11,077 bases of DNA, from NCBI GenBank assembly GCA_017629455.1, contig JAGBXE010000081.1:1-11077 (forward strand), given 5' to 3'. Below are positions 1 to 7,600 of this stretch, piece by piece. This DNA is from Kiritimatiellia bacterium. Lineage in GTDB: Bacteria > Verrucomicrobiota > Kiritimatiellia > RFP12 > UBA1067. Under the pieces are notes generated by a model. The model did no database searches and was not told the origin of the DNA. It saw only the letters and a list, made by a program, of their open reading frames with translations. A program made the translations under genes and the position numbers. Numbering within the stretch: the stretch's first letter is position 1; every line of letters starts with the position of its first letter.

Positions 1-401
1 GGGCCGCGGCACATTTCAACGTAGTCGCCAACGGTGTATGTCGTGATATCCTCACCTGCAGGAATGTCGGAGAGACGATCAAGCTTGTACATCTGCCCGG
101 CAAGAAGCTTTTCACACTCTTCGCGTGTAACAACCTTACGGACAAAAGGTTCATCAAGAGCAATGAGCCTTGCGATTTCAGCTTCGATCTTCGGAAAATC
201 TTCAGTTGATATGCGATGAGGAAGATCGACATCGTAATAAAAACCTTCGTCCGTATCTGGACCGATGTCAATCTGTACGTCATCAAAAACATTCATTATC
301 GCACGTGCGGTTAAATGTGCCGCACTATGCCGCCTTTTCTGCTCGGTTATTTCCGACATTTTTACACCATCCATTTCTGCAAAAAGTTTAATCACTGGCA
401 T
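1..401 (-). CDS. thrS: Threonine--tRNA ligase, N-terminal part (truncated by window edge), lacking TGS domain
   Basis: ThrRS charges tRNA-Thr with threonine and edits mischarged Ser-tRNA. The visible 133 residues cover the N2 editing domain: HSAAH (His25 and His29, matching the editing-site HxxxH of E. coli ThrRS), GPDTDEGFYYD, and a terminal EMCRGP that matches the family's MCRGPH segment. The catalytic and anticodon-binding domains lie beyond the left edge. The ATG at 401-399 is chosen because two in-frame stops (TGATGA) lie just upstream and its MPVIKL resembles the first strand of a TGS domain (MPVITL in E. coli). Internal ATGs at 374 and 359 are possible. In E. coli the HxxxH begins near residue 73, here at 25, so about 48 residues, essentially the TGS domain, are absent. 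It is last in the operon and overlaps the secreted-protein gene by 10 bp, which suggests translational coupling. Identification is firm; the exact start is less so. Confidence 0.93.
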   Translation of the reverse strand, partial: MPVIKLFAEMDGVKMSEITEQKRRHSAAHLTARAIMNVFDDVQIDIGPDTDEGFYYDVDLPHRISTEDFPKIEAEIARLIALDEPFVRKVVTREECEKLLAGQMYKLDRLSDIPAGEDITTYTVGDYVEMCRG

Positions 402-979
402 GAAAGCTCATCAGCAACCATATCCGCCACTTCGCGAACATGAACTAGCGACGCTTTAGCCGTACCAATTGCGCGAACCTTATCCGCATCGGCAGCCTTA
501 CCGCACCAACGAACTTGATCAAGGAAGTAGTTTATGACATATTCATCATTAGCGGCACTTGCGAACGAAAGAAGAGTTTCAACCCACATTGAACGTTCTT
601 TCTCGCGAGAGCTGCGCCAGAATACATACCACTTGTCACCCTGATTCTCCATAACCCAAACTGTAAGCGCGGCAATCTGACACGCTGCAACAGGATCGGT
701 CGAATAAGCGGGAAGAACCTTTGTGCACAAAGCGCGCATTGCCTTGGGGCAGCTGGCTATCTTGGCACCGACATCGTCAGACGTCGCTTCAGCTATCTGC
801 GGCCCGAGTTTAGGGTCTTTGTAGCACTGGATCATCGTAGGATGATCGGGATCGTCGTAATACGTATAATCGCTTGTTGCCCACTTGCTGGTGAGCTTAA
901 CGCCATCAGCCATAGCGGCAGTAGCAAAAATTGCAACGGCCGCGAAAGCTAGCACTTTGGTTTTAACTTGAAAAATCAT
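392..979 (-). CDS. Small secreted six-cysteine protein, function unknown
   Basis: This gene encodes a 195-residue protein that I do not recognise. It opens with a Sec-type signal peptide: Lys-containing n-region (MIFQVKTK), Ala/Val/Phe-rich core, and probable cleavage after AMA near residue 24. The mature part has six cysteines (52, 77, 85, 100, 159, 194), an even number compatible with disulfides outside the cytoplasm, and is rich in Trp and Tyr. I see no membrane anchor, lipobox or catalytic motif. The ATG at 979-977 is chosen over the ATG at 1000 because AAGGAG lies 8 nt before it, the signal peptide then begins at Met1, and it forms an ATGA overlap with the upstream oxidoreductase stop. 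Coupling to a Tat-exported oxidoreductase suggests the two act in the same compartment, but a shared function is only inference. Confidence 0.82.
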   Translation of the reverse strand: MIFQVKTKVLAFAAVAIFATAAMADGVKLTSKWATSDYTYYDDPDHPTMIQCYKDPKLGPQIAEATSDDVGAKIASCPKAMRALCTKVLPAYSTDPVAACQIAALTVWVMENQGDKWYVFWRSSREKERSMWVETLLSFASAANDEYVINYFLDQVRWCGKAADADKVRAIGTAKASLVHVREVADMVADELSCQ

Positions 980-2280
980 GAGTACATCTCCTTTTTCCAC
1001 GGCTCGCGCATACCCTGATAGAGGAACTTATTGGCAGCAGGATCATTGACAGCCTTAAGCTCAACAGGATCAAAATCAAACCCGCGCCCAAGGCGCATTG
1101 CAGCAGCCCCAAGCTGCATCATCGCGCAAGAGCGGAAACCGTTAGATTCATTGAGCGCAAATGTCTTACGCTCTCTGACGCTCTGCATAAAATCGGTAAC
1201 TTGTGCGGGCGGTTCGGGCAATTCTGCGAGGAATTTCGCCTTATCAAGCTCCTTACCGGAAGCATCGACAATGCGGAACGGATTACCGTAGACTTTCACT
1301 CCGCTTGAACCTGTTAAATAAGGCTCATCGGTGAGTGTCGAATTGCCGTCAAGGACAACCGTATCGCCATCGGCATACTTAAGCGTTATGCGATCAAAGC
1401 GACCGACTGCCTCAGGGTGCTGACGCGGCCCTTCATAGTCGACGCGGATGGGGCTTGTCTCATCCTTGCCAAGGAGATACTGAACGGGGTCGACATAGTG
1501 CTGCGCCATATCGCCGAGATCGCCATTGTCGTAATCCCAATAATCGCGGAAATCGACACTGACGCGGTGCTGGCTGAATGGGCGCCACGGCGCAGGGCCT
1601 AGCCACATCTCCCAGTCAAAATTCTCAGGCATGGTATCAACTGGAAGCGTCGACTTGCCCGACCAGCGCAAGTGCCACGTAAGCCCCTGCCCCTTGCCGA
1701 CGACAACGCGCCTTGGGCCACTGCCGAGAATCCCCGAGTCGACGATCTTCTTAAGGTCTTTAACGTCAGTTCCGAAACTGTAATATTTGCTCTCGAAACG
1801 GAACCAGGTGTTAAGGCGGAACATACGGCCTTTTTCTTTTACGACCTCCATCACGCGGCGGCCTTCACCAAGCGTGCGAGTCATAGGCTTTTCTGCCCAG
1901 ATGTCCTTACCAGCCTTGGCCGCCATCACATTCATGCAGCCATGCCAATGAGGAGGCGTACAAATATGAACAACGTCGACGCTGGGATCGTTCAAAAGAG
2001 CGATGAAATCGCTATAAGCCTTAACCTTGCCCCAGCCGAACTTTTCGCACTCGGAAAGGCCAAACTCAACGCGGCTCTTAAACGGATCGCAAAGACCGAT
2101 AAGCCTAGAACCTTTGTACTTAAGGTGATTGGCACTTCTGGCGATTGCGCCAAAACCGATAAGCGCGCGCGTAATCTGATTTGAAGGAGCTGTCGCGGCA
2201 TTTAAAACGCTAGCCGGCACAATCGAAAACAAACCCGCCGATGCCGCGCCGCGCAAAAACTCACGCCTCTGCATTTTCAT
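976..2280 (-). CDS. Tat-exported Gfo/Idh/MocA family oxidoreductase
   Basis: This 434-residue predicted NAD(P)-dependent oxidoreductase belongs to the Gfo/Idh/MocA family, whose members mostly act on sugars, inositols or glycosides. The N-terminus has a twin-arginine signal (QRREFLRG, Arg5-Arg6) followed by a hydrophobic stretch, so export in folded form, with cofactor, is expected. A Rossmann fold starts near residue 38 with GFGAIA, followed by the strand ending LCDP. The family hallmark EKP is at 130-132 (AEKPMTR), and DVVHICTPPHWH precedes it. The C-terminal half holds the substrate domain (DLGDMAQHYVDPVQYLL). It begins 14 bp after accA, with GAAAGGG about 12 nt before the ATG, and its stop overlaps the next start as ATGA. 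Secreted members of this type are abundant in Planctomycetes, Verrucomicrobia and relatives (established knowledge). The substrate cannot be read from the sequence, and no carbohydrate genes are nearby. Confidence 0.9.
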   Translation of the reverse strand: MKMQRREFLRGAASAGLFSIVPASVLNAATAPSNQITRALIGFGAIARSANHLKYKGSRLIGLCDPFKSRVEFGLSECEKFGWGKVKAYSDFIALLNDPSVDVVHICTPPHWHGCMNVMAAKAGKDIWAEKPMTRTLGEGRRVMEVVKEKGRMFRLNTWFRFESKYYSFGTDVKDLKKIVDSGILGSGPRRVVVGKGQGLTWHLRWSGKSTLPVDTMPENFDWEMWLGPAPWRPFSQHRVSVDFRDYWDYDNGDLGDMAQHYVDPVQYLLGKDETSPIRVDYEGPRQHPEAVGRFDRITLKYADGDTVVLDGNSTLTDEPYLTGSSGVKVYGNPFRIVDASGKELDKAKFLAELPEPPAQVTDFMQSVRERKTFALNESNGFRSCAMMQLGAAAMRLGRGFDFDPVELKAVNDPAANKFLYQGMREPWKKEMYS

Positions 2281-2294
2281 CTTACTCTACCCTT

Positions 2295-3098
2295 TCACGA
2301 AAAGAAATTGCCCATAGCCCTGAGCTTAGCATAGCGCGCCTCGACCAATTGATCGACAGGCATTGCGCAAAGCTCCTTAAGCTGGGCGACAATGGCCTTT
2401 TTAATATTGCTAGCTGCAAGCTTATGATTCTTTTGCGCACCGCCTGCAGGCTCTTTGATAACCTCGTCGATTGCACCAAGGCGCTTAAGATCTTTCGCGG
2501 TAATTTTGAGCGCCTCGGCGGCTTCTGGGGCCTTCGTGCCGTCGCGCCACAAAATACCTGCGCAGCCTTCTGGCGAAATGACAGAATAAACGGCATTTTC
2601 CAGCATAAGAACGCGGTCGCCGACTGCGATGGCAAGCGCGCCGCCAGAACCGCCTTCGCCGGTAATCACAACGAGAACGGGCGTTTTGAGAGCGGAGAAA
2701 AACTCAAGCGACTTTGCAATCGCCTCGGCCTGGCCGCGTTCTTCAGCCTCCCTGCCGGGATATGCTCCTGGAGTATCGACGAATGTAACTACCGGCAGAG
2801 AAAACTTCTCGGCGAGTGACGCAAGACGCATCGCCTTGCGATACCCGTCGGGGTTAGCCATGCCGAAATTCGAAGCCATATTCTCATCAACCGTCGCACC
2901 CTTGTTGTGCCCGAGAACGAGAACCTTGCCTGCGCCATCGATTGTCGCAAAACCACCGATAAGACCACGGTCGTCCTTTACAAGACGGTCGCCGTGAAGT
3001 TCAGTAAAGTCGCTACACAGAAGAGAAATAAAATCTCTAAAGTGGGGACGCTTAGGATCCCTTGCCAACTTCACGCAATCCATTGCATTCTTTGCCAT
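2295..3098 (-). CDS. accA: Acetyl-CoA carboxylase carboxyltransferase subunit alpha
   Basis: AccA pairs with AccD to transfer the carboxyl group from carboxybiotin to acetyl-CoA, making malonyl-CoA for fatty-acid synthesis in the cytoplasm. The 267-residue protein shows the crotonase-like core: RPHFRDFI, HGDRLVKDDRGLIGG, FGMANPDGYRKAMRL, FVDTPGAYPG, the glycine-rich GEGGSGGALAIAVGD, and VISPEGCAGILWRD. E. coli AccA has about 319 residues. Alignment by eye places residue 11 here opposite roughly residue 65 there, so the N-terminal helical region is missing, a short form also known from some Firmicutes. The ATG at 3098 follows a weak GGGGG ribosome-binding stretch. It lies 29 bp after accD, as expected for a co-expressed A2B2 carboxyltransferase. 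The biotin carrier (accB) and carboxylase (accC) genes are not in this window. Confidence 0.96.
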   Translation of the reverse strand: MAKNAMDCVKLARDPKRPHFRDFISLLCSDFTELHGDRLVKDDRGLIGGFATIDGAGKVLVLGHNKGATVDENMASNFGMANPDGYRKAMRLASLAEKFSLPVVTFVDTPGAYPGREAEERGQAEAIAKSLEFFSALKTPVLVVITGEGGSGGALAIAVGDRVLMLENAVYSVISPEGCAGILWRDGTKAPEAAEALKITAKDLKRLGAIDEVIKEPAGGAQKNHKLAASNIKKAIVAQLKELCAMPVDQLVEARYAKLRAMGNFFS

Positions 3099-3127
3099 TT
3101 AAACCCCCAAATACCGTGTTGGCGTTT

Positions 3128-3982
3128 TTACTTGCAAGCCGATTTCGCGCCCGGCTTGGCCATATACCCGAGCATCTTAGCAAGAAACGGCTTCATCTCG
3201 GAGCGGTGAACAATCTTGTCGATAAAGCCGTGAGCTTCAAGATACTCAGCCGACTGGAAATCGGCAGGAAGCTTCTGCTTGATCGTATTTTCAATTACGC
3301 GGCGCCCGGCAAAGCCGATAAGCGACTTAGGCTCTGTAACGTTAATGTCGCCAAGCATCGCGTAGCTCGCGCTAACGCCGCCCGTAGTAGGATCAGTCAG
3401 AACTGAAATGTACGCAAGCCCCGCCGCCTTAAGCCTTGCAATCGCCGCGGAAGTCTTGGCCATCTGCATAAGCGAAACGATGCCTTCATGCATACGTGCA
3501 CCGCCGGAAGCGCTGAAAATGACGAGCGGCAAATCTTCTTCGATTGCCTTCTCGCAAGCTCTCGCGATACGCTCGCCCGTACCGCTGCCAAGGGAACCTC
3601 CCATAAATGAAAAGTCCATAACACCGAGCATTGCAGGCTTGCCGCCAATCTTGCACGTACCCATCACTACAGACTCTGTCTCGCCGGTCTTGGCAATAGT
3701 CGCCTCAACCTTCTCGCGGTATGAGCCGGTAGCATCGCGAAATTCGAGATGATCAGAATACGTAACCTCACGGAAAAGTTCGGTGAAAGTACCCTCATCG
3801 GCAACCTGTGCTATGCGCTCGCGAGCCGAAAGACGGCCATGATAGCCGCACTTAGGGCAAATGCGCTGAGCCTTTTTCCACACGCCTTTATCGAAATGGC
3901 TCTTGCACTTCGGGCAAACCGCCCACAGAGCCTTCGCCGGAGGAATCTCCGGTTTCGTCTTGCTAGCCGTAAACCAACCCAT
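3128..3982 (-). CDS. accD: Acetyl-CoA carboxylase carboxyltransferase subunit beta
   Basis: AccD is the zinc-containing beta subunit of the acetyl-CoA carboxylase carboxyltransferase and works with AccA. The 284-residue protein has a complete four-cysteine zinc finger near the N-terminus (Cys23, Cys26, Cys42, Cys45 in CPKC and CPKC). The crotonase-like core follows: GSYREKVEATIAKTGE, MDFSFMGGSLGSGTGE, FSASGGARMHEG, VLTDPTTGGVSASYAMLGDI, EPKSLIGFAGRRVIE and the QSAEYLEAHGFID tail. Length is normal for the family (E. coli about 304). The start at 3982 has a strong AAGGAG about 8 nt upstream, inside the 18-bp gap that follows the regulator gene. Placement directly behind a one-component-type regulator is unusual and suggests operon-level control of fatty-acid synthesis. 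Confidence 0.97.
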   Translation of the reverse strand: MGWFTASKTKPEIPPAKALWAVCPKCKSHFDKGVWKKAQRICPKCGYHGRLSARERIAQVADEGTFTELFREVTYSDHLEFRDATGSYREKVEATIAKTGETESVVMGTCKIGGKPAMLGVMDFSFMGGSLGSGTGERIARACEKAIEEDLPLVIFSASGGARMHEGIVSLMQMAKTSAAIARLKAAGLAYISVLTDPTTGGVSASYAMLGDINVTEPKSLIGFAGRRVIENTIKQKLPADFQSAEYLEAHGFIDKIVHRSEMKPFLAKMLGYMAKPGAKSACK

Positions 3983-4000
3983 ATTATTATGCTCCTTAAG

Positions 4001-4564
4001 TTAGAATGGCATAAACACAATGCCGTAGATTGAAGCAGGCTTCCCGCCGACAGCGCGAAGACCGTGCTTTACAACTGCGTTATAGTACGCAGTATCTCCG
4101 GCCGAAAGAACAGTCTTATCTGGACCGTACGTAAGCTCAACTTCGCCCGCCATGCAGATTATGAGCTCTTCGCCTTCGTGCGAAGAAACCTCATCGACAC
4201 CGTCGGGCGCGAACTCGATTCTAAACGGATCCATATGGCGATCGGGCTTGCCGAGCGCAAGAGAATGAGAAGAATACCCTAACGTATTGATGCCTTCTTG
4301 GGAAACCTTCTTTGCTTCAAGATCGGCTGCGCGGGTGATGATGGGATCGGCCTTGAACTGATCATCCATGAACGTACCAAGGCGTTGGCCCAATGCGCGC
4401 GAAATTTTGGTAAGTACGCCTAGCGCAGGAAGAACCTGACCCTTCTCGATGGAATTAATAATCTTTTCATCGACACCTGTCTTTTGCGACAAGTCGTAGA
4501 TGCTCATATCGAGACGCTCGCGGTATGTCCGTATGCGTTTGCCAACGTTCGATTCATTTATCAT
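4001..4564 (-). CDS. XRE-type helix-turn-helix regulator with C-terminal cupin domain
   Basis: This 187-residue predicted transcription factor has an XRE/Cro helix-turn-helix at about residues 10-65 (RIRTYRERLDMSIYDLSQKTGV, then INSIEKGQVLPALGVLTKISRAL) and a cupin beta-barrel from about 110 to the end. Cupin features are SSHEGEELI (His129 and Glu133 as possible ligands), AGEVEL, and AGDTAYYNAVVKHG (His167). In such proteins the barrel usually senses a small ligand and alters DNA binding (established knowledge); the ligand is not known here. It is the first gene of the acc operon, with a GAGAGG ribosome-binding site about 9 nt before the ATG and an extended -10 promoter just upstream. Inverted repeats around its own promoter and the divergent hrpA promoter suggest, by inference, autoregulation. 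Control of accDA is an inference from position. Confidence 0.93.
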   Translation of the reverse strand: MINESNVGKRIRTYRERLDMSIYDLSQKTGVDEKIINSIEKGQVLPALGVLTKISRALGQRLGTFMDDQFKADPIITRAADLEAKKVSQEGINTLGYSSHSLALGKPDRHMDPFRIEFAPDGVDEVSSHEGEELIICMAGEVELTYGPDKTVLSAGDTAYYNAVVKHGLRAVGGKPASIYGIVFMPF

Positions 4565-4581
4565 TTTGATATCCTCTCAAC

Positions 4582-4606
4582 ATTTTGCCTAATATTATAC
4601 CAAAAT
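4582..4606. promoter_or_regulatory. Inverted repeat around the XRE promoter, possible operator
   Basis: ATTTTG (4582-4587) and CAAAAT (4601-4606) form a perfect 6-bp inverted repeat with a 13-bp spacer that contains the -10 box. A dimeric regulator bound here would block RNA polymerase. One arm is also part of the extended -10 motif, so the symmetry may be partly coincidental. Confidence 0.35.
4594..4605 (-). promoter_or_regulatory. Extended -10 promoter of the XRE-accDA operon
   Basis: On the minus strand the sequence reads TTTTGGTATAAT: a perfect -10 hexamer (4599-4594) preceded by the TGn extension. No good -35 hexamer sits 16-18 bp upstream. Predicted transcription start is near 4587, giving a leader of about 23 nt that contains GAGAGG before the ATG at 4564. 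Inferred from motif and placement only. Confidence 0.7.
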
Positions 4607-4634
4607 AAGGGGGGCATCGGGGAACTTAGAGGGG

Positions 4635-4646
4635 TTTTGCTATACT
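4635..4646 (+). promoter_or_regulatory. Extended -10 promoter of hrpA, predicted leaderless
   Basis: The sequence TTTTGCTATACT carries a TGn-extended -10 box (TATACT at 4641-4646, one mismatch to TATAAT). No clear -35 is seen. Standard spacing puts the transcription start near 4653, two bases before the hrpA ATG at 4655, so the mRNA would have essentially no leader. Confidence 0.6.
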
Positions 4647-4655
4647 ATTGCAAAA
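4635..4655. promoter_or_regulatory. Inverted repeat around the hrpA promoter, possible operator
   Basis: TTTTGC (4635-4640) and GCAAAA (4650-4655) form a perfect 6-bp inverted repeat with a 9-bp spacer centred on the -10 box. Its TTTTG/CAAAA half-sites match those around the divergent regulator promoter 40 bp away, so both could be bound by the XRE-cupin protein (inference). Confidence 0.35.
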
Positions 4656-7600
4656 TGCAGGAATCACCAACACCCAAAGGGATTAGCGAAATCAACGAAG
4701 CGGAACATTTCGAATACCCTCCAGAACTTCCGATATCGGCACATCGGAATGAGATTCTTGCGCTTTTGGAAAAAAACCAGACGATAATAGTGTGCGGCGA
4801 CACAGGATCTGGGAAAACAACCCAGCTTCCTAAAATAGCAATGGAGCTTGGCCGCGGCAAAAACGGCCGACTTATCGCCTGTACTCAGCCACGTCGACTT
4901 GCAGCCGTAAGCGTAGCAGAACGCGTAGCTCAAGAGCTGAAAACTCCCGTTGGCGAAACAATTGGCTATCAGCACAGATTTGCCCGATCGGTAAGCGAAA
5001 ATACTCGCGTAAAGTTTATGACCGACGGCGTACTTCTCGCCGAAACAAAACACGACCCCCTTCTCAAAGCGTACGACACAATCATTATCGACGAAGCCCA
5101 CGAGCGCTCGCTCAATATTGACTTTCTTTTAGGTATCCTTAAACGCATACTTAAACATCGATCCGACCTTAAGTTAATAGTTTCATCGGCAACGCTTGAT
5201 ACGGAAAAATTTTCAAATTTCTTTTCCGCTCCCTCCGTCATAGTTCCAGGGCGGCTATTTCCAATTGACATCCGATATAAAGAGCCGCCAGAAGGCGAAG
5301 AGACAAATCTTCCGCGCGATATATCGTCAGCTATTCGCACGCTCCCACCAGACGGCGATATACTCGTATTTTTGCCGGGCGAGCGCGACATAAGAGAAGC
5401 TGCCGACCACCTTAAAAAGAGTCCATTTCATCAATACGATGATGTAATCGCCTTGATGGCCTCGCTCCCATACCCGGAGCAGCGTAGAGCTTTCCGCACG
5501 TCAGAAAAGCGCCGAATTGTACTTTCAACAAACGTTGCCGAAACTTCCCTTACGATACCTGGTATACGCGCCGTAATAGATTCTGGGCTTGCACGAATTT
5601 CACGCTACGTCCACCGCACACAAGTTCAACGCCTGCAAATTGAGCCGATCTCCCAAGCGTCAGCAAAACAACGAACCGGCAGATGCGGGCGTGTGGGGCC
5701 CGGAATATGCATTAGGCTCTACTCCGAAGCTGAATTTAATTCCCGCGAGAAATACACTCTGCCAGAAGTTCTTCGTTCTTCTTTAGCAGGCGTTATTCTT
5801 ACGATGCTTGACCTTCGTTTAGGGGATATTGAAAAATTTCCATTTCTCGACCCTCCTAAACCGTCAATGATTCGTGAAGGCTTAAAAGAACTTCTTGAGT
5901 TAGGGGCAATACGCCATGTTGAAAAAAATGAAAACGGCACGGTAGAGCGCATTATCAGCCTTACCGACACAGGTAAAAAGCTTGCGCGCATACCAATTCA
6001 ACCGCGGTTAGCTAAAATAATGCTAACTGCATCTGAGTTAGCTGCCCTTCCTTCTGCGCTTCCTGTAGTAGCCTCATTAAGCTGCGACGACCCTAGGCGC
6101 AGGCCTCAAGATGAAAAAGAAAGAGCCGATCAAGCGCACGCCCAATTTAATGTTGACGGTTCCGACTTTTTAGGAACACTCAAACTTTGGAATTGGTGGG
6201 AAGAGCAATCAAATGCGCTTTCACAAAATCAATTACGAAAGCTCGCGCAAAAGACATTTCTCGCATACTCAAAAATGCGTGAATGGCGCGATACTGTCCA
6301 TCAGCTAACGACCTTAAGTAAGCGTCTAGGCCTCGACATTCAAAACGATAATGGCGGATCGGATTCACTGCATAGGGCGCTTCTTTCGGGGCTTCTTACG
6401 CGAATTGGGCATCTCGACCCCGAAACAAACGAATACCGCGCCGCCCACGCCTTAAAATTCGCCCTGCACCCTTCTTCCGTTTTAGCTAAACGCCGCCGCG
6501 CTGGAAAAACAAATAGCGGGAAAACGGGAAAACCAGAATGGGTTCTTGCCAGCGAATTAGTCGACACTTCAAGGCTCTTTGCCCGCAATGTTGCGGAAAT
6601 TGACGTAAGATGGATTGAACCATTAGCAAAACATCTTATCAAGCGCTCATATCGCACACCTGAATGGGACCAGCAAACGGGCTTTGCACGCGTCACAGAA
6701 CAAGTGACGTTATTTGGGCTAGTAATAGTTCCTGCAAGGCGGCGGAATTTAAGTTCAATCGACCCAAAAACTGCCCGAGCGCTCATGATTGAGCATGGCC
6801 TTGTTAGGGGAGAAATTACAAATCCCCCTCCATTTATCAGGGAAAATCTTTCGATAATTGCTGAAATATCAAATCGCGCAGAGCGGCTAAGAAGGCCTGA
6901 TTTATTTGACGCTCAAGGAATATTTAAGCATTTTGACTCGTCGATTCCCGCCCATGTGACGTCTTTGCCAAGCCTTACAAAATGGCTTAAATTAGCTACG
7001 CCGATAGAACGTCAGGCATTTAAACTTGATAGACGTAAATTTATCGAAAAGGCCGATATTTCTTCTTCCGACTTCCCTGACTTTATTCGTATAGGCTCTT
7101 CTCAAATAAGGCTTTCGTACAGGCACACGCCAGACAATCCCGAAACAGACGGTATAACATGCACAATAAGGTTAAAGGACGCGCATGTATTAAACTTGTG
7201 GAACGCAGATTGGCTTGTGCCGGGAGCGCTCCCAGAAAAAATAACATTTCTTCTAAACTCATTACCTAATTCGCTTCGCCGCGTCGTAAGCCCGATTCCC
7301 GAATGCGTAGAAATAATTCTTCCGTATCTTAAGCCTAATGAGAAAAAGCTTCACGATGCCGTTAGCGAAGTTCTTAAAACAAAACGCGGCATTTTTATTC
7401 CCAAAAACACTTGGTCCGACATCAAATATCCGCCCCATTTACAGATGCGCTACCGCATCAAAGATGATAATGGGAAAATACTTATCCAAACGCGCGACCT
7501 TCAAGTAGCACTATCTTCAATAAAAGGTAGCAAAAATACGAATGGCGCAGAAGTTGTTACGAGCGAGAAATCGGCCGATTGGTCATTTGGCGACATTCCC

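Noticed and set aside
980..1000. Earlier ATG at 1000 for the secreted protein
   Set aside because: It would put seven charged residues before the signal peptide and include the AAGGAG ribosome-binding site within the coding region.
1672..2184. 170-codon plus-strand open frame
   Set aside because: It lies entirely antisense to the oxidoreductase gene, which has clear family motifs. No promoter or ribosome-binding site supports it.
2241..2819. 192-codon plus-strand open frame
   Set aside because: It is antisense to accA, and its composition reflects the complement of accA codons.
4484..4654. N-terminal extension of hrpA by 57 codons
   Set aside because: It would overlap the divergent regulator gene antisense and cover both promoters; HrpA homology begins after the ATG at 4655.
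4771..4783. Run of seven A bases in hrpA as a programmed slippage site
   Set aside because: The frame is continuous across it, as across a similar run near 5935, and no alternative frame product makes sense.
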